DNA from: Tomocerus qinae | Taxonomy: Eukaryota; Arthropoda; Collembola; Entomobryomorpha; Tomoceridae | Direction of reading: 5' to 3' | Assembly: GCA_020055645.1 (NCBI GenBank) | Contig: CM034547.1 | Location: 20,499,013-20,563,012, forward strand | DNA: 64,000 bases | Shown here: positions 15,401-27,671 of the stretch, in pieces | Position numbering within the stretch: position 1 is the first letter of the stretch | Layout: every line of letters begins with the position of its first letter | Program-made: the position numbers and the translations under genes | Notes under the pieces: generated by a model | Databases searched by the model: none | Seen by the model: the letters and a program-made list of their open reading frames with translations, nothing else | What the model was told of the DNA's origin: nothing

Positions 15401-18400
15401 GTGTATGCTCTCTTGTCCTGGCTATATGTATCCTAACTTCTTTACTCACCTCTAAGCCAGACTTGTGGCACATTGTGCTATTGCAAGAATCCTACTCTAG
15501 TAGTACCCACCAACACACTAAAGAATGGGTAGCATAAAACTACACACAGCTAACTTATTGTGACTTTGAGTTGGCTATGCAAAGGATATTCTTATGTACC
15601 CAAGCCACTAGTTCTAATATGCATGGTCTGAATGCCCTGCTCTCGCTCAAGTATTAAAAGAAGGGGTAGAAAAACATAACATAAGGATAAGTCAGTCAGT
15701 CTTGTACACTAATAACGTTATACGCTAACTCATACCTAAATGTGTACACGTATCTTTAAGGACAGAATCTACATGTACATTGCATATGCAGCAGAGGACT
15801 TTTAACAGTTTAACTTCTCTCTCCTCTATAAAGGACTTGTATTAACATTCGTTTTCTATATCTAGTGCTCTCTGTTAGTTTATACTGATGCTGCTCCTGG
15901 GTCGATTCCACCACACTTGTAATGTTATGTGAGTGAGTTAGTTTGCATGAGAATAATACATCAAGATACTACAGAATTGTACAGCTATAGCTATACTAAC
16001 CCTTGAACATATCATCATACTGTCTCTTGTACAACTCAGTCTACCTATCTTTTACAACGGATGAAATGTAATGCACTATAATCTTCTAGGTAACTATTTT
16101 ATTTTACCACTTGACTTACTATACATATTTCTTACGATTAGTCAGTGAGATACGTACATCTTCCATTCTATACAGTGACTTCGCCTGGCATGAATTCGAA
16201 CACAAGACAGCTCGTCTCGTCTGCCTCGGAGGAAAGGAAACCCTAGGCTAGTATATTCCATCCGTATCAAACCAATCCGAACTTCTGCTCCTGTCTTTTT
16301 TACTTAATGTTCAAATATGCATATACCTTATTACTGAATTCGAATAATTCAATAGAAAAGAAACTAACTCCTACCCACTCTACTTAAAACACTATACAGA
16401 GATAAATACACTTCACTCTGTTATATCTCTGTATGAATTATGCACTAATAACCACACCAAGTTTACACTACAGTGTACAATACTATTTACGTTTGCATTT
16501 ACTGAAAAATATGTACCTATTTATTAAAACATGCATAATGCAATAGGTATGAATACACAAAAAGGTGCCTACTAAACTTTAGATGCAGGTAAAATCCAAT
16601 TTCTGGTGCAGTTGTGCCGTATGCTAGTCTACCTGGGAAAGTCACACGTAAACATAGTTCAAGCACACCTACAGATAGTATCTATAAAATACTAGTCTAC
16701 AATTATGCAAACGTAGGTATATCCTTGTACATACATGACTTGCCTGTTTAACTCGCTGGGACGTGTTGAAACAAAAACCCCACCTTAGAATGTATTACAA
16801 ATAAAATTTCGTGTAATTTAGTGTGGGGAACAAAGTAACAAGGTTTAGAAGAAATAAAGTCATACCTTCGAATTGAAGGGCTTACTAAGGAAATAAAGTC
16901 TATCCCTAGCTTTTTAAGTCACCTAATCTATCCATCCGACCCCGGTTGCTCTTTTCTTGCTATGTAATACCCGTATTGTCTGTTTTTGTAGCACAGCATA
17001 CTGCAACTTTATACATAAGGACAATTATGGCAGGAGTCAGCATGAGAGTAGACTCAAGTTATCTAGGAACATGTATAGATGTATCTAGTATGTGTAAGTA
17101 AGGTTTTCTAAGCAGAGCTGCAGAGTAATAAGAACCTAGTTCTAAATTAAAGGTACACATGTTTGTGATTGCCTTTGGCAAGGAAGGATCCTCACCTCAC
17201 CTCCATCATCTCATCCAAATCTCACTTCACTTCCACTCTTAAAGAAGTACACTTGGATTTCGTCCAGTTTAGTCCACCTTTGCTGACAGACAGACAGCTC
17301 AAATCCCCAGAGTAGGTACCAATCTACCAATAATGCAATGCAATTATAGTAACGTACCATTAACATTCGGTCTAGTCTACGAACATCTTATACGTTCAGA
17401 TATGGAGTATACAACTTAGCTCTTGTGAGGAGCTGGCATATATTAAGTACCTGGTCTACCCTAGCGTTATAACATTATGTACTACTTATATGCATGTGTA
17501 TGTGTATTTGTACTAGCTGTCGGCTGTCTGTAGTTTTTTTACTACATCTTTTGTAAATCCATAACATAGATTTCTAATCCACCGTATTTCTATCAATGCG
17601 CCACAATTATATTAGTTGATAGTAGAAGGTAGAAAATACGATATTAAATCTCATCTGTTATCTAAGTTATCAATTTTAAAAAAAAGCAAAAAATGCACAT
17701 GCATCTACACAAGTTTACTAATTTCTATATCTTTAATATGTGCTATTGCTATTGCGAACATTTTTCATAAAATATTTCAATGCTCAATCGTAAAGGAACG
17801 GACAACTAACATGGAGCTAAACTTGAGACTAATACGGTGTATCTGTTTTCTCTATCATTGATAAATATATTTGCTGCTGTATACTTACAGTTTCGTCTAG
17901 TTCGTGAAGTAAATATAATGATAAACACATAGCTGCTAGCTTATTGTTTCATACATACACAAAACCACTATATCTGTAGTTTAAACCTACATAACTGCAT
18001 TCCTATTAATCATCTCTTGACAATGTTTAAAAATATAATGTACCAACAGTTCGTTAGAGACCCCTGTTTTAATTACTTCACTCTTCCAAACATCATTAAC
18101 ACTCGGAAGATCTATTGTACATTTTCCAAAGTGACAGGATATGATCCTCGACAGAACCAATAATAATTTATAAAATTACATGGAACACATTTAACAAAAT
18201 AGTGTATCAATCCTAAATCCTCATTTTTAACTGATTAGAATCCAGATCTAAAATTGCCTGTGTACCTGCAGCTGTAAAACTAAATATTAGATCATTGAAA
18301 CAATGGCTATGATATATATGTAATATTTGTATTACATGTCCACCTATTATGTTAATCATGTCACAGAAAAACAAAAAGATTGAAGGCTCGTGCTGAAAAA

Positions 18401-21400
18401 GTTCCTTATCGGTTGAAAATTAAGGCTTAACGTAAGTGTGTGCATGATATGAATTATCTTGTTGGCCTGTCAGATTGAACTGTGACTGAATGTGCTGTAA
18501 AGTCCGTAGCCGCATCCTTCGTGATGGTTCCAATTATTATTAAAAGTATTTTAATGTAGAGACGACCCGCCTATGAATACCCTGCTAGCTTGCAGCTTTC
18601 TCAAGAGCAGATGAGAGGAAGACCACCGGATGAGATCACAGCATTGTTGTTGTTCTGCCATGTATACGTAATGTTAGTGCTATTTACTATTCTTTTATTC
18701 CTTCGTAGCAAAGTAATATCCCAATCCTGCCAAACATATCTTTAGTTCAATGCATACATATTCATTTATGCAACGGATTTCATTTTGTTTCATTGCCCTG
18801 CATCTCCATTATGTGCATTTCACAGTTTATTCCATGTACACCGCCCTATGTTATGTGGTTACACTATTTTATAATCCCTAAGAAACATCTTCCTTCATGA
18901 TGCATACGGATAAGAGAAGTACAAACATAAATACATTACATTTTATGGACTGTTTGTTTGTACACAGCAATTCATAACATACAGACATGAATAGAATACA
19001 GATAGTATGCACTAACGTAACTCTTAAGAATTCAATTGCATGCCGAACATAGATAGGTGGGATGGTACAGTCTGTTATGAATGCATCATACGATAATAAT
19101 ACGGACTAATGAAGACCGAGGTTCAAATTATCGAAATTGAATTCTTTGAAAATTATTTTCGCACAGCACAGCTTAGCATACAGTAATGAATGTGATGGGC
19201 CGTCTAGATAAATTTTCATTTTGACCCATTAATGAAACTGTTCCAACCTTCAGACCATTTTCCTCCTCCTTTTAGTAATTTTCTACCTGTGGGTGGTAAA
19301 ATACGCTAAATGGCTCAGTCAAATTCCAAGTTTAGAACGACCGACTGCCTGAGTGTGAGTTTAGGTGAACAATGCCTTAAATTCAGACCCTCAATGAACT
19401 ACACTAACACATCAAAGAAAAGCCTACCTACTTATACAAACTATAGATAATTCTGGTGAATTACTACCACAGTAAGAATGCCATACATAACATACATTCA
19501 TGGACGGAACTGGAATATTCTCATGATGAACATGTACTGAGGAATTCAAACAGTCATCAAAAGATCAGCCGAAAATACATAAACCTACTTACTTTTAAAT
19601 TGCATATACTGTACCATACAAGTAATTACCCATATTTACACACAGTTATAATTAAAAGGAATTTTAAGCATATGAAAATAAAAGCTATTTATCTTCACAC
19701 AGGGCGAAATACTTATTCACACCTGAGAAATACTCCAAAGAAGAAATAATAACAAATTGTATCAACGTACAACCTTTAGCTGTTCAATTTGTATTCAACT
19801 TTTGAAATTGGTATTCTAGAACAGTCCATTTTCACATGTCGCCGACTGACACTACAACCTTACTTTGTGATATGATATAATACGACCTGCTCTGTAATTT
19901 TGTGAATTGCCTTATGTAACATGTGGCAATTGTTAAATTTTGGGTACTTATCAGACTTACTTTTTAGTACATCTCAAAGCAATTCTACTTTCAGTAGTAC
20001 CTCGATGTTCCTTCTGCATGACGAGATATTCCTCACTAAGGAGTCATACACCCCTTTGTACCTTAACCCTTTATTTGGTTACAAAGCTACTACAAGACAT
20101 GTAGACAATAAAGTGAAACGAAGCATTACATACAAATAATACTACAATCATCATAAGAAACTTACCTTGTCACGCTGAGGTTGAGGTATTAACTCGGCGG
20201 ATGTGGCCGAGGCCAAGGTGCTTCCCTTCGTCGTCGGTTGTTGCTGCTCAAGAAGCTGCTCTGACAAAAGGGCACCAGAACTAAAACACCAAAAAAAATC
20301 CCCGATTTACTACAGTTAGCATTAAAACATTGATTTTATAATGTGCCCTGCCATGCCAAGATGATGACGAAGCAGCGAACAACCCCTAGGAAAGTCCTAA
20401 TACACGCTAAGTGACACAATCGGTTATTTTTAAACTAAACTGGCATCGACAAGTCAAAGACAATCAAAACCAGTATCCGTTCAGAGGCTATATGGTCGGT
20501 ATAGAAGACGGAATACACAAAGGAGTATTAAGAGGAGTACATAAAATATTACCTGGCTCCATGTGTCACTAGACTGACTCATTGTCAGTATACTACTTAT
20601 ATTAAAGTACTACTTGCATCATAGTAAGATGGGGGAATTTAGTATTTTGTATAATTAGTACATGAACTCTTAGGAACTCTTATTAACCAACAATGAATGA
20701 GCCATGTAAAAGTAAATAGGTAATAAAGGGCAAACTATTTATATACTACTCTTGTATATACTTGTATAAAAAGAATAGATACCTACGATGAGCCCCTTTC
20801 AAGAGAATCTCACTTCAAAGCATATCTTTAGACATAGCACTAGTTCAGCGATAGAGCATATAATGAAATTCTGTAGCACGTCTAAATTGACATGACGTCA
20901 ACGTCAATATACTTAAGTGATGCGTCGTTCAAAGTAGAAAAACAAAGAAATCCTAGAACTATACTTAAGAAAGGATATTCCTTTAACTTTGTTCGACTGT
21001 TCAACTTAAATGAACCTGATCGATGATGGATGTGTGAAATGTGTCTAAAACTGGGTAGACGTAAGTCAAGCCTAGTAGAAAACCTAACTACCAAACCGAA
21101 TCTTTACAGTGAGCTACTATTTATGATGATAATCAGTGTTTTCTGCATAGGTATGCATAAAAGTATTCATGTCAAGCCGCTTCACACAAATCCACAGATC
21201 TGAGCAAGTTTGTAAAAAATAAACAAATTAGGAACAGAGCCATTCACTTTGTCATGTCACACCTACCGGAGTTGAAGTTGGGGTTCACCGACCATTTTTC
21301 GTGGACTGCTACGTAATGAATCGACAAAAAACATAAAGATTAACTCAAACAACTTTTGCCTTCCTTGTTTTGCTTAACTGCATTTTCTTTTTTCTATCAA

Positions 21401-24400
21401 ATTCGATGAACTAGTACACTAACACTAACATGAACAGACAAAATTAACTTCTGTGATCAACACAGACAGTACAAAGTGCAGATATTGTATATGATTTGTA
21501 CAAACAGATACAGATCAAACAATCTGATATACACCGTGGTGTTCGAAATGTTTTTGTGTATTGATTCTTAGACAAACACTACTGCCTACAAATATAGAAT
21601 GTTTGAGACACTAGACTAACAATTTGAGGATGAGTTCACTCAACACTGAATTTATTGATAATTTCTTCGTATCTCGGTGTGGGAAGAGACAGAAGGTAGT
21701 TTATTTTGTGCATTTCTGCTCCATCAGAAGTGGCATGTGTGCACGTAGTGAAAATTAAAACGTAGAAGTTATTAGTAGGACAGAAGTTGAATGATAAATG
21801 GTGTTACTTATTAAATAGATACGAAATGCGGTTGTTTAGATGAAGGAACGAGATGATGATGAGTACTAAAAGGATGAGGATGATAGCTAGATGTTTTTAT
21901 CCATACTACGGTTAGAAATAGTTCATGTGTGTCATATAAAATGAAATAAAGTGAAATGTCCTCATCTTTATGGCTGAATGAAATCAGGGATGTTGATGTT
22001 GCATGGACGTTACATTACAATACGAAAAGAATATAAATAATCATCTGTCTGAAGGCAGGAAGGACGCATCAAGCTACGGATATGAGGCTACAAAGCAGAA
22101 TTCTATGGCTTATTAGTATCAAGTAATCTATATGTGAATGATACAATGCAACTATGTACATAAATAATAAAATGCATTATGCTTATTGCTATAAACCTTT
22201 CTGTACCACAAAAATGTGGTACAAACTATTTTAATGTGCCGTGGAATGGATTCTCAGTGATGTCGTGTCGCTCCTATCGTATGACTTCTTATTTTCTACC
22301 CAATAATAACAATATTCATCCTTAGAAAGCATCTTTCCATCTATCCAGTTCAAATGAAATCCGATGCTACTTTAGTACATTATTTTCTAACTCTTCGCTC
22401 ATCTACGTTATTCAGGGCAATAATGCCTTGTCATATTGTAAACTGACGACGATTCGTTTACAGTTCAAATACTCAAATCTACTGCATCATTCATATGAGA
22501 AAATATAATGTCTAATGTGACAAGACTTCCTGCAATACAAGAACAAGACAAGCCCATACTTTGCTCAGAAATAAGGATCGGCTTCCTCCACTCGACCTAA
22601 GTCAGCATTTATGGCATTTTGTCCATAATCCACACTTTGTATGCAGCACTGAGACCGTGCACATCCGTATGTAATATGAAATGACAAATTCCCATTGATT
22701 TAGATGATATTTCGTGTCACTTTTTTACAACTCAGCTTGGTGTACAAAACAGAAATTTATGAGGGTCTTTAGCACATAGAAACATGAACTAATACGATTT
22801 AAAATTAAGTTATTGTACCAAATAGCACATTACAGTCACAACACCAACATTGTTCAGCAGCCAGAACCTAATTCATCTTGGTTAGGTCTAACATTACACT
22901 TCTTTACGAAAAAAAACTTATAGGTACTACAATTATAATAACAAAGTAGTTACACATCCTTACCCTACCCATGTACCTCATCATGTCTTTTACATCTTTA
23001 TATACATACAAAATGACAGATAATACTAATATCCCTTTTAAATGTATTTGGGTTGACTACCTAAACTACTACCTGACCGACAGCAATCTCCTCATAAACT
23101 TACACCGAGTGTATATTATAGAAAAGAGGATGCTTTCTTACAAAATTAAGTTATAGTAAATAATAAGATGAAAAATGAACAAAGGTATCGTATAGAAGTA
23201 GAAAAAGTGGCTGAATATGCAATTTAGTTGTAGGTAATACACGTTCGTTCCGATACATAACAGAGAATCAAGGGCAATGGGCAAGCAGAGACCACTATAT
23301 TGAAAATAAGGTGAAAAAAATTTCGTGATGTGTCTGGTAGAACGTTACGTGTATTAGGAATCAGGACGGTACGGTATTGTAAAGAGGATTCTAGCAGTAT
23401 GGTGTAATAAACCAGAGAAAAGATTACTAGAAGACGGAAACAATCAATGTAATAATAATAGAGAAATTGGTCATACCACGAAGTTAGAATAGGTAGAATC
23501 TTTTCAGGTGCCGTTGTAAGAATTTTCACGCTGGCCGGATCGACTTCTTCGAAACTGCTGGATGTCCCAGTAGAACTATCGTCATCGTCACTCTCAGATG
23601 AGGAGGAATCATCTTCTGGATTGTCCAACCCATCCCTTTCAACATCATCATCACTATCAGATGAAGATTCATCAGAATCATCATCAGAGCAATGGCCATC
23701 AGCATCTCTATCTTTGTCTTGTTGCACAGGTGTGGGTGCTGGACTGGGGCTTTCAGCAACAAGACCAGGAGAGATGGCCCCAAGAATGTCATCAATGTTG
23801 GTCATTGTGCCGATGAAAAGTTTCAATTTGGAATTGTCTTTGACAAGCATTGTAGTGGGCTGCGGTTGTGAATTATTTGCACTATCGGAGGCAGCAGGGG
23901 GTATTTCAACACCATCAGGACTTGTTCTATCTTCCAACGGTCGTGAGATTATTGCATGATGAAGTTCTTCATCAGATTCTGTGTCAGAAGTATCAGATGC
24001 AACTATTACAGGAACTACATTTTCCTCCTGTATGACAGATTGTTTTGCAGTTGGGTTTCTGATTATAGTTCTGCTTGGATTTCGACCTATGCAACTAGGA
24101 ACATCTGGGTTAGAGGCCATCCACCAAGGTATTTCTCCAGATTGACATTTTCTCACCCAAAGTTTTTCCCCCAATGTTCTCATTAAGAAAGATGTTTGCT
24201 TTGCTTGTGCAGTTTCTTCCTCTGACATCTGTGCAGGCGGGCTTTTATTACTTTTACTACCGAAACTCGGAGGACTATTTTCTTTTGGAGAGACAGAAGG
24301 TGAATTACTTTTAGCCGAACCCGTCGGGCTTTTCTCAGTAGTATTTTCCGTAGTTTTTGAATTTTTGGCGCTGATGGCACTACTCAAACTTTTATTTAGT

Positions 24401-27400
24401 GCTTGATTGAAACTATCTGAGGATGAGGCAGACGGCTTAGCATTTGAAATTGAAGAATGATCTTGAGAAACATCCTGTTTGTTACTATTATTGGCAGTTT
24501 TATTTCTTTCACAACTGTTGCTCCTGCTGCTGGCTGCAGAAGAACAACTTGTAGTGCTTGTCGCACTTCCCCTACGGCCTTGTCCTTTGTAGTCTAAATT
24601 ACTGGTGCTACCATTATTATTATTCAACAATTTCTTTTTATTTGATCCTACATTCGTGGTTATGTTACTTGAAGATGTTTTAATATAAGATGGACTATTA
24701 GGAGGAGAACAGCTAGCCGAAGCCGACTGTGATTCAGACTCGCTCGTACTACTCGTACTCGACTTACGGAGTTGCATTACATTTTTACTGGATTTCATTT
24801 TGATGAGCCCAGTTGCTAAGTTTGAAGATGAAGTACTTGGAGTTTTCAACAGCCCAGAGCCAACAGAGACACGATTGATTGATCGACTTGGCTGAATGCT
24901 CGCGGATGATTTGTTCGGATCAGTAGGTGGGCGCCTGGGTGGGTCACGTTTCGTAGCTAGACTAGAGGCAGGTGTATTATTATTATCATTATTGTTGTTG
25001 CTAATGCTCTTGCTATTATTGGTAGCAGGACATGAGTTTGTAGCAGGAGCAGTTGATGTCGATACTGGGGCAGGTACTGTATTATTCATAACTTTTTGTT
25101 TACGAAGCTCTTCCTGCTTCTTTGCATAATCTGTTTCTGCCTCTTTCGTGTCCAGACCGACATTAAGAGCTGATTTGCGGAATTCTTTATTAGCCAGTGT
25201 GACGACGATTCCACCTGCAGGAGATGACGCTGAAGACGTGCCTTTGTTGTTTTTGCCCGCTGCTACCGTTGAATTCTTTGTCGAGTTGGTGGCAGAGATA
25301 TTTTCTGATACTTTACTTGTCTCGCTTGAATCATTGTCACTTGTGCTGGTACTACTCTCAGATGACATTTCTTTCTGCGATGTTGTCGCTGTAGATGAAG
25401 TTGGAGTCGTAGCTCGACTTGACTTGAGGGGAGTGCGTGATTGATCACTACCAGTTGCCAGCGTCCCAGGGGTCTTAATATTGTTATTGTTATTTATGGG
25501 ATTTTGTTGAGCTTTGGTTGAAGAGCTACTGTTGCTACTGCTGTCACTAGATCCTGTATCATTAACTGAACTGGGCTTAGTGGATGATAATGCATTTGAT
25601 GCAGTCGTAGTAGTATTGTTCTCGTTGTTTTTATTAATGGACATAGCATTCTTGGCTGAGAAGCGATTCATAGCTGAACCAAAAGGACTATAATAATTGA
25701 GGGAAGGTCGTGGGATTGCTGATAATTTGAAAGTATCTTTCTCAGTCTGAATCTCCTTGTTCTTCATTACTCTCTCAAGCTCGAATTTTCTCGGAGTAAA
25801 ACTTGGAACTGCATCCAGAGATATATTATTACAACTATCTGATGACTCAGAGTCAGACGAGGATTTTGAATCTGACTTCTTCGTGCTGTTACTATTGTTT
25901 GGTAAAGAAGTGTCTGTACATGTTCCCCTACTCATCCATGTAGTTACCTCATCCTCATTGTTTTTCTTATTGTTTGTAGCTTCCGGTTTATCTTTCTTTG
26001 TCTCATCAGAGGTTGTTTTACTTGTAGGTGGGAGAGAGGAGCTGTAATGAGCATGGGAGGTTCCGCTCTTCAACCCGAATCGTGCAGTAGTTCTCAATGA
26101 GTTTGAGATTGTTGCTGGTGAGGTGATTGGTTTGAGCTCTTGGCTATTTAGTGTCCGTGTATTGTACAAACTACGATATGCCCCCAGGCTGCTGCCAGTG
26201 CTACTTGAATTAGTGTTGGTGCTGCTGTTTCCGGAGGAAAGATTAGTTGAATTCCCGGTGCTGCCACTGCCCGTGCTGCTGCTGAGAGTATTGCCCGATG
26301 TACTCAATGAGCTTCCCACACTATTACTAGAACTCGTGTTGGCACCGATTGATGTTGACACAGACTTTTTGGCAACCGGAGCAAGATCCTCTGTAGCTTT
26401 CGGCTTGGATGTCAAAGATTCTCGTGATGTGGATATTGCTCCAGATGTACGCAAATAAGAAGACGTCGGTCTATAACTTGAACTGACAGATGAAGAGGTG
26501 GAATCCGTTGGTGCAGTTGAAGAGCCGAACTTAGACGATAATGCATTACTGCTGTTTCCTAACGCACTGTACCCACTACCGAATGTCGTTCCTTTTTCTT
26601 TCGACAAAGATGATGAGGAGCCTAAAGTTGTTTTATTACTTGCGCTACTGGACAAATTCGAGCTTCCGTAGGTTGAAGAACTTGTTGGGCTGCTATTAGA
26701 CGAGTCTCCTCGAGATGATAATGATGAGAATCTGCTTAGCCTCGCAGACACAGACCCAGATCCAGACAGACCAGAGTAACTAGAGTCCTGTCAAAGAAAT
26801 AAAGCAAATCATTCAGAGAAATAAATCTCAGCTTGTTAAGACAACTAGCTCACTCCGCTCTTGTCATACTCATTTTATTGACGTATAAATAGAATTATCT
26901 TTCATTACTACCAGAACTGATTCAACACGTAATAAATATGAAGACGTGGTAGACATTTTTACAGCATCTCAAGTGTTTAATAAATTGTTACTTCATTTGA
27001 AATGTGCAATAGTTAATTAAAAGACAACAAGTGTCAGCTTAGCCTTGCCTTTATTCTTGTTACTAATGCATAATTGGGAAAGGCAAAATCTTGTCCTAAT
27101 TTTCTCTAAATGAATTGTACTAGCGTTTCATGTAGACAGAGCAGTATATCCTCAGTTAAGTTACTTATCTTAATGCTCCCTTATACTCAATGTAACATCC
27201 ATATTTTACATTTACCATTATATGCTAGCATGAATGTTCATTAAAATTCAATTCAGAGATCTATTTTATCTTCAGTTCACTCGTGGTAATTTAATAAGCC
27301 ACATTAGACAAAGTGTAACTTAATTAAATTTGCCTAAATATGTTATGTCACTTAAACCATCTTTTACTAAGCTTCTCACAAGTAAACATTCTGCATACAT

Positions 27401-27671
27401 GAAATGATTTGGTAAACATTTTTCAATTAAAGAGTACGATGCATGGCTGGTTAATAACATTAACAAATTAAAGGCAGTTAATCTACTGCGTGACATAATA
27501 TTTAGGTACCTTTGGACTAGATGTGTCTTTAGAGCCAATTGAAGACGATCCAGAGGACAACGAAGAAAACTTTGAGGCGATACTACCAATCCCAGAAGTT
27601 GAAGAGCTAACAGACGAAGAAGATGATGTGGGACTGTAGGATGACGAGCCAGTGGACCCACGCCATTGCAT
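3355..27671 (-). CDS. Large serine/asparagine-rich protein of unknown function, five-exon model
   Basis: I do not recognise the family. The model joins exons 27671-27510, 26787-23477, 20280-20166, 13280-13242 and 3432-3355. Each has AG/GT borders, and the phases agree at every junction (0, 2, 0, 0), giving one frame of 1,235 codons including the stop. The protein is mostly low-complexity Ser/Thr/Asn. More conserved-looking segments are a Trp-rich stretch (EIPWWMASNPDVP, about residue 930), LFIGTMTNIDDILG (about 1043), an Asp/Glu/Ser acidic block (about 1083-1140) and a basic Lys/Arg-rich C-terminus. No signal peptide or credible membrane helix is seen. The ATG at 27671 directly follows a splice acceptor (CTGCAG), so more 5' exons may exist. 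Low complexity and acidic/basic blocks suggest a disordered scaffold or regulatory protein; that is inference only. Confidence 0.75.
3433..13241 (-). other. Long intron (about 9.8 kb) of the Ser-rich gene, no further gene seen
   Basis: AT-rich sequence with short chance reading frames only. I saw no coding exon, tRNA or strong tandem repeat. Additional small exons could have been missed by eye. Confidence 0.4.
13242..13280 (-). CDS. Ser-rich gene, candidate 39-nt microexon
   Basis: Thirteen codons (IASVHRILGAPHR) lie between an acceptor GATCAATCAG and a perfect GTAAGT donor. The exon is phase 0 on both sides, so including or skipping it would keep the frame. The sequence joins naturally to the final exon to give LGAPHR-FVKTREQ. 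It is too short for proof by composition; splice quality and phase are the support. Confidence 0.5.
13281..20165 (-). other. Intron (about 6.9 kb) of the Ser-rich gene
   Basis: AT-rich, no recognisable genes on either strand. Frames at 14704-15019, 17616-17861 and 19456-19749 (plus strand) lack any family signature or codon pattern and are treated as chance. Confidence 0.4.
20166..20280 (-). CDS. Ser-rich gene, downstream exon of 115 nt
   Basis: The acceptor is GTGTTTTAG|TTCTGG and the donor GACAAG|GTAAGT, a full consensus. The only reading compatible with the incoming phase 2 is open throughout and reads SGALLSEQLLEQQQ followed by a Thr/Ala-rich segment ending PQPQRDK. It is GC-richer than the flanking introns. 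Frame agreement on both sides is the main evidence. Confidence 0.75.
20281..23476 (-). other. Intron (about 3.2 kb) of the Ser-rich gene
   Basis: Lies between the donor at 23476 and the acceptor before 20280. AT-rich; nothing else recognised. Confidence 0.55.
23477..26787 (-). CDS. Ser-rich gene, main 3.3-kb exon
   Basis: The acceptor is TTTGACAG|GACTCT and the donor TCGTG|GTATGA. The exon is 3,311 nt and ends in phase 2, which fits the next exon (TG|T TCT GGT). Open reading continues past the donor to about 23227, but the composition there switches abruptly from Ser/Asp-rich to hydrophobic AT-encoded residues, which is how translated intron looks; I therefore end the exon at 23477. Runs of Ser, Asn and Thr codons are mixed (AGT, TCA, TCT, AAC, AAT), so this is selected low complexity rather than a pure microsatellite. 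Confidence 0.88.
27510..27671 (-). CDS. Ser-rich gene, first supported coding exon (54 codons)
   Basis: The exon opens with ATG immediately after an acceptor ending CTGCAG and closes at AAG|GTACCT. It encodes MQWRGSTGSSSYSP followed by Ser-rich sequence, compositionally the same as the start of the 3.3-kb exon. Phase 0 at its end matches the GAC codon that opens the next exon at 26787. The Met could be the true start, with an upstream 5' UTR exon, or an internal Met of a longer protein. No upstream coding exon was recognised between 27.7 and 33.4 kb. Confidence 0.75.

Noticed and set aside
23227..23474. Hydrophobic C-terminal extension of the Ser-rich reading frame, possible membrane segment
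   Set aside because: It follows a good donor at 23476, composition switches to AT-coded residues, and the next exon at 20280 continues in the matching phase; read as intron.
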